A DNA stretch of 55,149 nucleotides, taken from Chloroflexota bacterium (GTDB lineage: Bacteria > Chloroflexota > Chloroflexia > Thermomicrobiales > JADLAZ01). Both the position numbers and the translations under genes were made by a program. The notes beneath the pieces were generated by a model, which saw only the letters and a program-made list of their open reading frames with translations, searched no databases and was not told the origin of the DNA. Positions 46,192-54,172 of the stretch are shown in pieces; positions within the stretch are counted from its first letter, which is position 1; every line of letters begins with the position of its first letter. The stretch is taken from contig JADLAZ010000150.1 in the NCBI GenBank assembly GCA_020849725.1, forward strand, positions 1 to 55,149. Direction: 5' to 3'.

Positions 46192-47195
46192 TATGGCGTT
46201 GGAGCCGGCTGTCCGGGCCAGGACGATGTTGCCGCGGGCGGGGCAACTCGCTCGCCGGCCGCGACGGTCGCGCGAGCGAGCCGGTCGGCGCCGAGACGGG
46301 CCAGCACCGCCAGCACGGCCACCGCCGACCACAGCAGCGAGGCGACCGCCAGGTGCAGCCCCTGTGCCGCCGCCGGCATGTTGATCAGCACCCCTACCAC
46401 GCCGACGCCGATCTGTGCCAGCGCCAGCACCACCGCCAGCGGCCCGAGGCTGCCGACGCCGGGCAGATCGTGGCGCAGCCGCCAGCCGCGCACGGCCAAC
46501 CAGGCCAGCACGCCGGTCACCACCACCGCCACGATGCGGTGGACCATCTGCAACTCGGCCAGCGGGTTACGCGCCCGCAACTGCTGCTCGCACCAGGGCA
46601 CGCCCGGGCAGGCCCAGGTCGCGCTAGCGCCGGCCACCAGCGCGCCAGTGAGCAGCAATCCGAAGGTCGCCAGCGCCGCCCAGGCGACGTGCCGGGCGTA
46701 GCGCCGGGCGCGCGCGTGCGTGGCCGCGTCTACCACCGCGGCCGGCGACAGGTGGCTGAAGAAGGCAGTGCTGGCGATGCCGAGCACCATCGCCAGCAGC
46801 AGCAGCGCCGTGCCGAGATGCGCGGCAACGATCGTCGGCGGCAACTCCAGCACGACCGTGACCGCGCCCAACCCGATCTGCACCACCAGCAGCGCCACCG
46901 CCGCCAGCGCTGGCACGACGATCCAGGCCACGCGCCGGTAGGCCAGCCAGGCAACGAGCGCCGTCGCCGCCAGCAGCGCACTGCCGACACTGGCCGACAT
47001 CCGGTGGGTGAACTCGATCCAGGCCGCCAACTCCAGCGGCGGCACCCATTGCCCGTAGCATTGCGGCCAATCTGGGCAGCCCAGGCCGGAGCCGGAGACG
47101 CGAACGATGCCACCGACGACGATCACGACGTAGAGCGCCACCGCCGTCGCCACGGCGAGCCAGGCGAAGCGGGCGCTGATGCGAGGAAGCAGCAT
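46191..47195 (-). CDS. ctaA: heme A synthase (CtaA/COX15)
   Basis: Membrane enzyme that oxidises haem O to haem A, 334 aa and about eight spans. Paired His-bearing helices are present: GGIVRVSGSGLGCPDWPQCYGQW, then EFTHRMSASVGS, AAHLGTALLL, QMVHRIVAVVV and GLHLAVASLLW. The CPDWP-C region is the Cys pair found in Bacillus-type CtaA. ATG follows GGAGGAGA. It is the last gene of the oxidase operon. Confidence 0.93.
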   Translation of the reverse strand: MLLPRISARFAWLAVATAVALYVVIVVGGIVRVSGSGLGCPDWPQCYGQWVPPLELAAWIEFTHRMSASVGSALLAATALVAWLAYRRVAWIVVPALAAVALLVVQIGLGAVTVVLELPPTIVAAHLGTALLLLAMVLGIASTAFFSHLSPAAVVDAATHARARRYARHVAWAALATFGLLLTGALVAGASATWACPGVPWCEQQLRARNPLAELQMVHRIVAVVVTGVLAWLAVRGWRLRHDLPGVGSLGPLAVVLALAQIGVGVVGVLINMPAAAQGLHLAVASLLWSAVAVLAVLARLGADRLARATVAAGERVAPPAATSSWPGQPAPTP

Positions 47196-47250
47196 GACGA
47201 CGATCTCCTCCGCGTGCGCCGGCCGCGTGCCCCCGACACGTGGCCGACCC

Positions 47251-47667
47251 CTAGCGATCCGTGCTGACGTCGGAGCCGGCGGCTAGCGCCGGACGCAGCA
47301 CCGCGATCAGCAGTGCGGCCCAGCCGGCGATGAGCGCGACGCCACCGACACCCGGCAGCAACGAGCGCAGCCCGTCCTGGCCGGTGGCGGCTACCAGATA
47401 GAGCGTGCCGGAGAACAGGACGACGCCGGCGATCAGCAGCCAGCCAGCGACATCGACCAGGCGGCCGGACCAGCGCATGGCGGCGAAGCTGACGGCAAAC
47501 AGGCCCAGCGCGTGGTAGAGGTGATTGCGCGCCGCCGTCTGGAAGGTCGACCAGTGGTCGGGACTCATCCCGCGCCGGAGGATGTCCGACCCGAGACCTT
47601 CCATCAGGACACCCAGCAGAGCCAGCGCGGTCGCCACGAGAAACCAGAACCGGGTGCGATCGGCCAT
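47251..47667 (-). CDS. DUF423 family small membrane protein
   Basis: A 138-aa protein with four membrane spans: FWFLVATALALLGVLMEG, NHLYHALGLFAVSFAA, VAGWLLIAGVVLFSGTLYLVA and LIAGWAALLIAVL. The HALGL and GTLYL-type motifs are those of DUF423 (YgdD/YwdK). ATG at 47667 follows GGGAGGAGG. It lies between SCO and ctaA in the oxidase operon, which suggests a role in that complex or in its assembly, although DUF423 function is unknown. Confidence 0.85.
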   Translation of the reverse strand: MADRTRFWFLVATALALLGVLMEGLGSDILRRGMSPDHWSTFQTAARNHLYHALGLFAVSFAAMRWSGRLVDVAGWLLIAGVVLFSGTLYLVAATGQDGLRSLLPGVGGVALIAGWAALLIAVLRPALAAGSDVSTDR

Positions 47668-47672
47668 GGTCC

Positions 47673-48500
47673 CTACCTCCTCCCGCCGGTGCGGGGCGTT
47701 GCCGGCCGGCGCTGGTCGAGCAACTGCCGCAGCAGCCAGAACGGGAGGAGCAGACCAGGGATCAGCAGCACGAGCACGATGCCGGCGGCCAGTCCCGGTT
47801 CCGCCGCCGCGAACTCGCCGCAGGCGCGCAGGAACGCATCGAGGCGATCGGCCAGGCGTTGCCATGCGGCCGGCGGCGTGCCGGGCGCGGTGCGCAGTGT
47901 AGCGGCCAGCTCCGGCCCCGTCCAGGCGCCGGTCAACTGGCCGGTCAGCGCGCCACCGCGGTCGAGCAGGACGGTCTTGTTAGTGTGGACGATGGCGTAG
48001 CCGGAGTGAACCTCGGACGAGTGCGCCAGCGGGCGCTTCTGGACGCTGACGCCGTAGGCGCGCCAGACTGGCGTCAACTGCGGGTACGTGCCGGTCAGGA
48101 AGCGCCAGTCGGCCGGCCAGGCGCCGGCGAAGGCCCGCAGCCGCTCGACCGTGTCGCGGTCGGGATCGACGGTGACGATGACGACCGCCGGCCGCTCCTC
48201 ACCAGCGGCCTCGATCCCGTTCAGGCCGGCGGCAATGGCGCCGAGCGTCATCGGGCAGGTGTCGGGGCAATAGGAGTACAGAAACGTCAGCACGACCGGC
48301 CGGCCGCGCAGATCAGCGAGCGTGACCGTCTGGCCGAACTGGTCGGTCAGCGTCACCGGCGGCGGCGCGGCGCCGGCCGGCTCGGCGAGCGCGATGCCCA
48401 GCCCGGCCAGGACGACCGCGGCCGTCACGGTGATCGCCCAATACCACCACCAGCCCTCGACCCGGGTGCGGCGGGCCGGCCTTGCCATCGTGCCGGCCAT
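47673..48500 (-). CDS. SCO1/SenC copper chaperone with extra C-terminal membrane helix
   Basis: Thioredoxin-fold copper chaperone for CuA or CuB assembly, 275 aa. An N-terminal span (about 20-40) precedes the Cu-binding CPDTC (C78 and C82) and the conserved His near SGYAIVHTNK (about 172). Most SCO proteins end soon after; this one has a helix (GIVLVLLIPGLLLPFWLL) and basic tail at the C-terminus, so it may be anchored at both ends. It begins right after the subunit-I-like gene stop, so it is cotranscribed. Confidence 0.9.
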   Translation of the reverse strand: MAGTMARPARRTRVEGWWWYWAITVTAAVVLAGLGIALAEPAGAAPPPVTLTDQFGQTVTLADLRGRPVVLTFLYSYCPDTCPMTLGAIAAGLNGIEAAGEERPAVVIVTVDPDRDTVERLRAFAGAWPADWRFLTGTYPQLTPVWRAYGVSVQKRPLAHSSEVHSGYAIVHTNKTVLLDRGGALTGQLTGAWTGPELAATLRTAPGTPPAAWQRLADRLDAFLRACGEFAAAEPGLAAGIVLVLLIPGLLLPFWLLRQLLDQRRPATPRTGGRR

Positions 48501-48502
48501 GC

Positions 48503-49942
48503 TCAGTCTCCCGCCCGGCCAGCCGAGATGGGCCGCGACGCGGCCGACCCGACCTCCACGCCGGCGGGCGTCGCCGCGCGCGCCGGACCGCGCCCTCCCA
48601 GCGTCCAGGCCAACTCGACGACGAAGACGATGCCACCGGCGATGGTGACCAGCGCTCCAACGCCGAACAGGGTCGCCGCCGGCAGCAGCGCCGGCTTGGT
48701 TGAGATCGCCTCAAAGATCTTGCGGGTTGTGCCGGCCTCGCCGGCCCAGTACAGCCCACCCACCAGGCAGAGCAGGCCCAGGCCGTAGAGGTGCGTCTGC
48801 CAGCGCGCCAACCGCGGCCAGGCAAGTGGCCGGCCCAGCGCCGGCGCCAGTTGGTAGGCCAGCGCCATAAAGCCCATCGTTACCGCACCGACAGTGGCAT
48901 GGTAGTGGGCGGTCAGGCGCGTGTCGTAGCCCAGGCCGGGCAGGGCGATCAGCCCGCCGATAGCGAACAGAACCAGCATGTACGGCACGGTCGGGCCAAC
49001 GGCCGGCCAGCGCCGCTCCCGCCAGGCGCGGGAGACGAGCGTGCCCGTTACTGCCAGCCAGGTCAGACACAGCGGCACGCCGAGCGCGGTCCAGTAGCTG
49101 ATGGCGATGTTGCCCCAACTGAGCGGCGGCATGTAGCTGACTAGCACCAGCGGCGTGGCCAGCGCGAAGCCGACCAGCCCGGCCGTGACCAGGCTGCGCC
49201 AGAGCCAGCCAGCGATCGGGACCATCATCAGCCAGAGCGCCACCAGGCTGGTGGCGAAGACGAGTTGGAAGAGATGCCCAGCGCCCCAGACCAACATGCC
49301 GTAGTCAGTCAGCCCCCAACGCAGCGCCGCCAGCCCGAAGGCAGCCAGCGCCGCCAGGTAGCCGAGCGCGCCCAGCGCCAGCGCCAGCCCCGTCGGTGAC
49401 AGCGCCGCACCGCGCACGGTGCTGAGAAAGGTGACCGCCACGATGGCGATGCCGGTGAAGAACGCAGCCAGGCCGAGCAAGAAGAGCGGATTGAGAAGGA
49501 TAGGCACGTAGTCCGCCATGACCGGCTCGCCGCCACCGGTGAACGGTACAACCACCAGCAGCACCGTGCCGGCCCAGCCGAGCCAGAGACTGGCGCGCAC
49601 CGGCCGCGCCGGCAGCGGCCGCCCCAGGCGAGCCGCGCCGATGACCCACAAGCCGGCGCTGGCGCTCAGCAACCAGGCATCGAGCGCGAACACGACATGG
49701 GTGACCAGCGCCACGTACAGGAAGTCACGACCGACGATCATCTCGACCAGTGGCGTCCGGCCGACGGCCACCAGCAACACGAAGATGCCCGACCACAGCA
49801 GTGCCATCACCGCCAGGCGCAAGTAGCCGAGCGCCAGTGCCCGCGTCGGCGCGTGCGCCGGCAGCCAGGCCCGACCCGGCGCGGGCGCCACCGATGGTCG
49901 GTCGACGCGCAGCGTCACCGATCGCTCAGCGACAGATCTCAT
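48503..49942 (-). CDS. haem-copper oxidase subunit-I-like protein lacking the helix VII His pair
   Basis: A 479-aa protein with about twelve spans and clear subunit I ancestry. His82 (THVVFALDAW) fits the low-spin haem ligand, His223 (WGAGHLFQ) a CuB position, and His346/His348 (AHYHA) the helix X pair. Helix VII has SYMPPLSWG instead of the His-His pair that binds CuB. It therefore may bind haem but probably lacks a normal binuclear site. Its ATG overlaps the end of the upstream 197-aa gene by 17 nt. It may be a structural or electron-transfer subunit of the neighbouring complex. Confidence 0.8.
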   Translation of the reverse strand: MRSVAERSVTLRVDRPSVAPAPGRAWLPAHAPTRALALGYLRLAVMALLWSGIFVLLVAVGRTPLVEMIVGRDFLYVALVTHVVFALDAWLLSASAGLWVIGAARLGRPLPARPVRASLWLGWAGTVLLVVVPFTGGGEPVMADYVPILLNPLFLLGLAAFFTGIAIVAVTFLSTVRGAALSPTGLALALGALGYLAALAAFGLAALRWGLTDYGMLVWGAGHLFQLVFATSLVALWLMMVPIAGWLWRSLVTAGLVGFALATPLVLVSYMPPLSWGNIAISYWTALGVPLCLTWLAVTGTLVSRAWRERRWPAVGPTVPYMLVLFAIGGLIALPGLGYDTRLTAHYHATVGAVTMGFMALAYQLAPALGRPLAWPRLARWQTHLYGLGLLCLVGGLYWAGEAGTTRKIFEAISTKPALLPAATLFGVGALVTIAGGIVFVVELAWTLGGRGPARAATPAGVEVGSAASRPISAGRAGD

Positions 49943-50519
49943 ACTGGACCCCCATCGCCGACTGGATCGTCAGGCCGGGCCAGCCGGCGCGGCCCTGCGC
50001 GATGAACCGATCGCTCCACACCCGCATCACATCGTCAGGGTCCATCGGGCCAGTCGTGCGCACGACCGCGTTGATCAGCAAGCCGCGCCGCGGCGGCCCG
50101 CTGGCGCCGCTCACCTCAATGCATTGGTCGCCCAGATGGAAGCTCCGGGCCAGCGCATCGACCGTCATCGGCTGCCCGGTCTGGGCATCGCGCAGATCGA
50201 GCCGCGTGATGACGTCGCCCAGCAGTGCCGGATTGGTGGCGCTGCCGAGCAGGCCAGCCGACCAGTCGGCGGGGAGCGTCCCGGCGCTCCCCGCCTGACC
50301 GACCGCCGGCACGGAATCCGGCACAGCAATCAAGGACACTCGGCTGGCCCGGTCCTGCGGCAGATCGTGGAGCCAGGTGGCTTCAGCGACGCCGAGCAGC
50401 ACCAGCAGCACCACGGTCGCCGCGCCACCCACCCACCACAGGTACGGGCGACTGGCTCGTCCGGCGGCCGGTGGCGCCACGTCGGTTGTATCGTCGGTGC
50501 GCTCAATCACGTCGTGCAT
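49926..50519 (-). CDS. single-span membrane-anchored protein of unknown function
   Basis: A 197-aa protein between two haem-copper genes. One membrane helix (WWVGGAATVVLLVLLGVAEATW, residues about 28-49) is followed by a periplasm-facing domain of about 145 residues. Two cysteines (GDQCIEV and YEICR at the C-terminus) could form a disulfide or bind metal. Its last 17 nt overlap the start of the subunit-I-like gene. No family recognised. Starts are ambiguous: ATG at 50519 has an AGG nearby; GTGs at 50522 and 50531 are in frame. Confidence 0.6.
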   Translation of the reverse strand: MHDVIERTDDTTDVAPPAAGRASRPYLWWVGGAATVVLLVLLGVAEATWLHDLPQDRASRVSLIAVPDSVPAVGQAGSAGTLPADWSAGLLGSATNPALLGDVITRLDLRDAQTGQPMTVDALARSFHLGDQCIEVSGASGPPRRGLLINAVVRTTGPMDPDDVMRVWSDRFIAQGRAGWPGLTIQSAMGVQYEICR

Positions 50520-50555
50520 CACGCCTATCACCCGCGCCTGACGGTCGTGTGACCG

Positions 50556-52262
50556 TCACTCGATCCGCCACAATGCGGACAGGTTGACCCAGTGAGTGAC
50601 GTAGATGACCAGGAACAGGCCCAGGAAGATGAAGCTCAGCGCCAGCGTGCCACGCAGGTCGTGCGCCTGGCCGTGATGGCCACCATTGGCTTCGCCTGAG
50701 GCGCCGACCAGCGCCGGCAGCCGCGATGGGCCACGGTCGCGGCGCTGCCCGAACAGCAGCGAGCCGACCGCCAGGGCGATGAAGAGACCACCGGCGATGA
50801 AGGTGACGATGCCGGAGACGCCCATGATCGTCTCCAGGAACGGCGAGCGGGTCAGCGGCAGGATCGAGACGTCCGGGTGCCGCCGCGGCGTGCCGAAGAA
50901 GTAGCCGAGCCACATCATCGCCACGGTGAAGACGCCCATGCCGGCGCCGAACGCATACAGTTGGATCGTCGCCCAGCGCGCGCTGAGCAACTCGCGCAGC
51001 CCGACCAGCCGGATGACGGCGTAGGCGACGCCCATGAAGGCGATCGAGGTGCCGGCGACGACGGTAGCGTGGAAGTGACCGGTGATGGCCAGCGTGTTGT
51101 GGACCATCATGTTGAGCTGCTCGGTGCCGAAGGTCAGGCCGGTGATGCCGCCCATCACGCCGAACAGCGGCAGCGACACGGCCAGTGCGGCGAAGGCCGG
51201 GTTGCCCCACGGCGCGTGCCGCAGCCAGCCGAGCACGCCACCGTGGCCCTGGCGACGCAACGCTAGCTCGACCGCGCCGGGGATGGCGAAGGCGTGGATC
51301 AGGCTGCCCATCGCCGCGCCATAGACGGCGTACGACGCATTGAAGATGCGCCACTGGCTGGTGACGCCGGGGTCGGACAGGTGATGGTGGGCCGCGCCGA
51401 GATTGATGAACAGGACATAGAGGACGAAGGCCGTCCGGCTGACCTTCTCGCTGACCGAGGTCGCGCCGGTGGTCAGATGCGCCAGCAGATACCAGCTCGT
51501 GACCATCGCCGCCAGGTTGATCTGCTGCGTGCCGTGGCCGAGCAGCCACCACGCCACCCGGTAGGCTTCGGCGTCGATCGTCGCCACCCAGCCCATCGCG
51601 TGCAGGAACTGCCAGATGTAGGCGATCGAGCCGCCGATCAGCGACTCGACGGCGATGACGGCGGCGATGAAGGCGCCGAAGGTCACCAGTGGCAGCGTGC
51701 CGGTGTAGGCGCCTTCCTTCTTGGCCATGTAGATGGTAGCGAAGAAGACACCGAGCGCGACGAATGTGCCGACGGCGAACACGATCGCCGACAGCAGGAA
51801 CAGCGGATGGATGCGCAGCGGCGCGTAGGAAGTCAGCAGCGGTTGGTCCCAGGCCGGCCCTTGCACCAGCACGACGACCGAGGCGACGAGCGAGCTACCC
51901 AGCATCATCAGGAACGCGATCCAGGCCAGCCGCGGGGCGACGAGCCGGGTGTTCAGGACGATGGCCGAGGCGAAGTAGAGGATCGCCACCTCCATGAAGA
52001 TGATCCAGAAGATCAGCATCGCCCAGGAGTGAATGCTCAGCAGAATGTAGTACCACTCCGGCGTCAGCCGGAAGAACGTCTGCGACTCCCAGCGCGTCAG
52101 CGCGATGAACAGCGACAGGATGCCGCCGATCAGCAGAAAGACGATTGACGTGACGGCATTGGCCATCAGCGGTGGGACGACCGAGCGGTGGACGCGCAGC
52201 CGGGTCGTCAGACAGGTCCAGTACTCGCCGTCCGAAGAATGCGCGATACTCGCAGCCGACAT
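50556..52262 (-). CDS. B-type haem-copper reductase subunit I, active-site Tyr replaced by Gln
   Basis: Catalytic subunit of a haem-copper enzyme, 568 aa, about thirteen spans. All metal ligands are present: His78 (SIHSWAM), His243 (LLGHGTQQ), His292-His293 (AAHHHLSDPG) and His396/His398 (TGHFHATV). Alignment with Thermus ba3 (GHPIVYF and HHQFADPG) puts Gln247 where the cross-linked tyrosine lies; Pro is also changed to Gly. Tyrosine loss marks NO-reducing offshoots (eNOR, sNOR, gNOR, nNOR) of oxygen reductases. It follows subunit II by 1 nt. Standard annotation would call it cbb3- or ba3-type oxidase. Confidence 0.88.
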   Translation of the reverse strand: MSAASIAHSSDGEYWTCLTTRLRVHRSVVPPLMANAVTSIVFLLIGGILSLFIALTRWESQTFFRLTPEWYYILLSIHSWAMLIFWIIFMEVAILYFASAIVLNTRLVAPRLAWIAFLMMLGSSLVASVVVLVQGPAWDQPLLTSYAPLRIHPLFLLSAIVFAVGTFVALGVFFATIYMAKKEGAYTGTLPLVTFGAFIAAVIAVESLIGGSIAYIWQFLHAMGWVATIDAEAYRVAWWLLGHGTQQINLAAMVTSWYLLAHLTTGATSVSEKVSRTAFVLYVLFINLGAAHHHLSDPGVTSQWRIFNASYAVYGAAMGSLIHAFAIPGAVELALRRQGHGGVLGWLRHAPWGNPAFAALAVSLPLFGVMGGITGLTFGTEQLNMMVHNTLAITGHFHATVVAGTSIAFMGVAYAVIRLVGLRELLSARWATIQLYAFGAGMGVFTVAMMWLGYFFGTPRRHPDVSILPLTRSPFLETIMGVSGIVTFIAGGLFIALAVGSLLFGQRRDRGPSRLPALVGASGEANGGHHGQAHDLRGTLALSFIFLGLFLVIYVTHWVNLSALWRIE

Positions 52263-52263
52263 C

Positions 52264-52815
52264 TCACTTCCCCTTCTGGACGACGAACTTGCCCACCATC
52301 ACATGGTGACCGATGCCGCAGTACTCCTGGCAGATGATGTTGTAGGTGCCCGGCTGATCGAAGGTCATCGTCAGGATGTACTCGTAATCGGGCACCACCT
52401 GGAAGTTGGCTTTGCGGGCGGCCTCGCCCTGGTGATGGATCGAGAAGCCGTGGTTGACATCGCGCGAAGAGACATGCAGGCGGTAGGGCCGGCCGGTCTC
52501 CAGCACGATCTGGTTGGGCAGCCAGCCGAAGCGCAGCGCACCGATGTAGACATCCTCGCCGAGCGGCCGGATGCCGTCCGGCGTCTTCTCCGACAGCGCG
52601 CCGCCGGCGGCGAAGGCTTCCGCCTTCTGCCAGTAGTCTGCGGGCGCGATGCGATAGGTTTCAGTCGGCGAGTTCTGCGCGCCGAGGACGTGCCAGATCG
52701 GCATCATGATGAACATGACCAGGCCGATGGCGACGACGGCCGTCAGCCAGACCTTCTCATGCCAGCCAATCGGCAGGTTCCACCAGACGCGAGGTTCGGG
52801 GGGGGCAAGCGGCAT
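52264..52815 (-). CDS. haem-copper oxidase subunit II with CuA site
   Basis: A 183-aa protein with one N-terminal membrane span (WLTAVVAIGLVMFIMMPIW) and a periplasmic cupredoxin domain. The binuclear CuA ligands are complete: His122 (VNHGFS) and Cys162-x-Glu164-x-Cys166-xxx-His170-xx-Met173 in CQEYCGIGHHVM. It accepts electrons from a soluble donor for the subunit I downstream. ATG follows AAGGAG. The single span is typical of B-type (ba3) enzymes. Confidence 0.92.
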   Translation of the reverse strand: MPLAPPEPRVWWNLPIGWHEKVWLTAVVAIGLVMFIMMPIWHVLGAQNSPTETYRIAPADYWQKAEAFAAGGALSEKTPDGIRPLGEDVYIGALRFGWLPNQIVLETGRPYRLHVSSRDVNHGFSIHHQGEAARKANFQVVPDYEYILTMTFDQPGTYNIICQEYCGIGHHVMVGKFVVQKGK

Positions 52816-52834
52816 GGGATGCTCCTTCTCCGAC

Positions 52835-53011
52835 TCAGCGAACCGGGACCATGATCAGGTCGATGAATCCCCAGGCGAGGTACGAGACCATCACGATCAC
52901 CATGCTGACCGCGAAGAGCAGCCAGATGTTGTCGTACAGGCGCTGCAGGAATGGAATCGGCGCGTCCTCGGGTGGGCTGGTGGTCGGGACGTCGGGTGCA
53001 TGCTCACTCAT
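52835..53011 (-). CDS. small single-span subunit, ba3 subunit IIa-like
   Basis: A 58-aa protein with a soluble Pro/Asp-rich N-terminus and one membrane helix (NIWLLFAVSMVIVMVSYLAW), ending VPVR. Size, topology and position directly before subunit II match the small subunit IIa of B-type oxidases, which replaces the second span of subunit II. It starts about 30 nt after ctaB. Confidence 0.7.
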   Translation of the reverse strand: MSEHAPDVPTTSPPEDAPIPFLQRLYDNIWLLFAVSMVIVMVSYLAWGFIDLIMVPVR

Positions 53012-53042
53012 CGCCGTGTCGCCTCCCTGTGTAGACCACGTG

Positions 53043-53981
53043 TCAGGCAAGCCGGCCGAGCAACGTGTCGGCCAGCACCCCGAGGAAGATCGCGCCCAGG
53101 TAGGGGCCGGACCACTTGAACAGGCGCCAGCCGGTCGCCGCTGTCGGCTGCCGCAGCAGCGCCAGGCCGCCGGCGGCGAAGCCCAGCCCGGCGACCACGG
53201 CGACGGCCCAGTAGACGGCGCCGAGCGGCGCGGCCATGCCCAGCCAGAGGGAGAGACCGATCGTAGCCAGGATGTGCAGAACCGTCCAGCGCGCTGCGAC
53301 CACCGGCGTCACCAGCACGGGCAGCATCGGCACGCCAGCGCGGTCGTAGTCGGCGCGGCGCGCCAGCGCCAGGCTCCAGAAGTGGGCCGGCGTCCAGGCA
53401 AAGACCACCCCGGCCAGCAGCGCCGGCGCCAGGCCCAGGGCTGGGTCGATGGCGGCCCAGCCGCCCAGCACGGCCGCGCTGCCGGCAAAGCCGCCGATGA
53501 CAATGTTGAGCGTGGTGCGGCGCTTGAGCCAGAGCGTGTACACACCAGCGTAGACCAGTGCCCCGGCCAGCGTCCAGGCGCCCGCGGCCAGATTGATCTG
53601 CGCCGCCAGCGCCGTCCCGATCGCGATCATGGCCACGCCGACCAGCAGCACCAGCCCGGGCCGGCCGATCTCGCCGGTGACCAGCGGGCGGCGGCGGGTG
53701 CGCTCCATAACCGCGTCGATGTCGCGGTCGACGACGTGGTTGATCGCCGCCGCGCCGCCGGCAGCCAGCATGCCGCCGACTGTCAGCAGCACCAGTGTGC
53801 CAGCCGGTGGCGCGCCGCCCGCCGCGGCGACGCAGGCGACGACAGCGGTAAAGACGACCAACGAGGCGATGCGCGGCTTGGTCAAGGTCAGCCAGGCGCT
53901 GGCAAGCTCGACCGGCCGGCGCACGACCGGGGCGGCGTAGCCCTCCGCTGGGAGGCTGCTGGGGTAGCTTGCCTGGCTCAT
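53043..53981 (-). CDS. ctaB: protohaem IX farnesyltransferase (haem O synthase)
   Basis: UbiA-type prenyltransferase converting haem B to haem O, 312 aa and about nine spans. The first Asp-rich site is NHVVDRDIDAVMERTRRRPL, and the second region WTPAHFWSLALARRADYDRAGVPMLP is diagnostic for CtaB/COX10. LTLTKPRI near the N-terminus is also typical. ATG has GAGG upstream. It heads the operon, so haem A and the complex it serves are made together. Confidence 0.95.
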   Translation of the reverse strand: MSQASYPSSLPAEGYAAPVVRRPVELASAWLTLTKPRIASLVVFTAVVACVAAAGGAPPAGTLVLLTVGGMLAAGGAAAINHVVDRDIDAVMERTRRRPLVTGEIGRPGLVLLVGVAMIAIGTALAAQINLAAGAWTLAGALVYAGVYTLWLKRRTTLNIVIGGFAGSAAVLGGWAAIDPALGLAPALLAGVVFAWTPAHFWSLALARRADYDRAGVPMLPVLVTPVVAARWTVLHILATIGLSLWLGMAAPLGAVYWAVAVVAGLGFAAGGLALLRQPTAATGWRLFKWSGPYLGAIFLGVLADTLLGRLA

Positions 53982-54057
53982 GGCGGCCTCGCTATCGGGG
54001 CGTCGGACCCATGCCGAACGTCAATCGGTGGATACGCCTGACGATGTTGTAACAGCC

Positions 54058-54069
54058 CCCCCATGGGGG
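54058..54069. promoter_or_regulatory. 12-bp GC palindrome in the ctaB/cupredoxin promoter region
   Basis: CCCCCATGGGGG is a perfect palindrome in the 191-nt gap between two divergent starts. With the adjacent TGTGA-type site it probably forms a regulatory region. Confidence 0.4.
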
Positions 54070-54072
54070 AGA

Positions 54073-54088
54073 TGTGACTTTGGTTACA
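54073..54088. promoter_or_regulatory. CRP/FNR-family-like operator
   Basis: TGTGA-N6-TTACA matches the CRP-type consensus TGTGA-N6-TCACA with one change. It lies about 85 nt before the cupredoxin ATG and about 90 nt before the ctaB ATG. TGTAAC at 54048 and GTTACA at 54083 also form a wider inverted pair. An oxygen-, NO- or redox-sensing regulator is a reasonable guess. Confidence 0.45.
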
Positions 54089-54172
54089 CCATCACCGCCG
54101 GCCGCGACGGCATCATGGGCAGCGGGCAGCGCACCCACCGGGGCGCCAGCCCCACCCTCAAGGAGCAACGAC

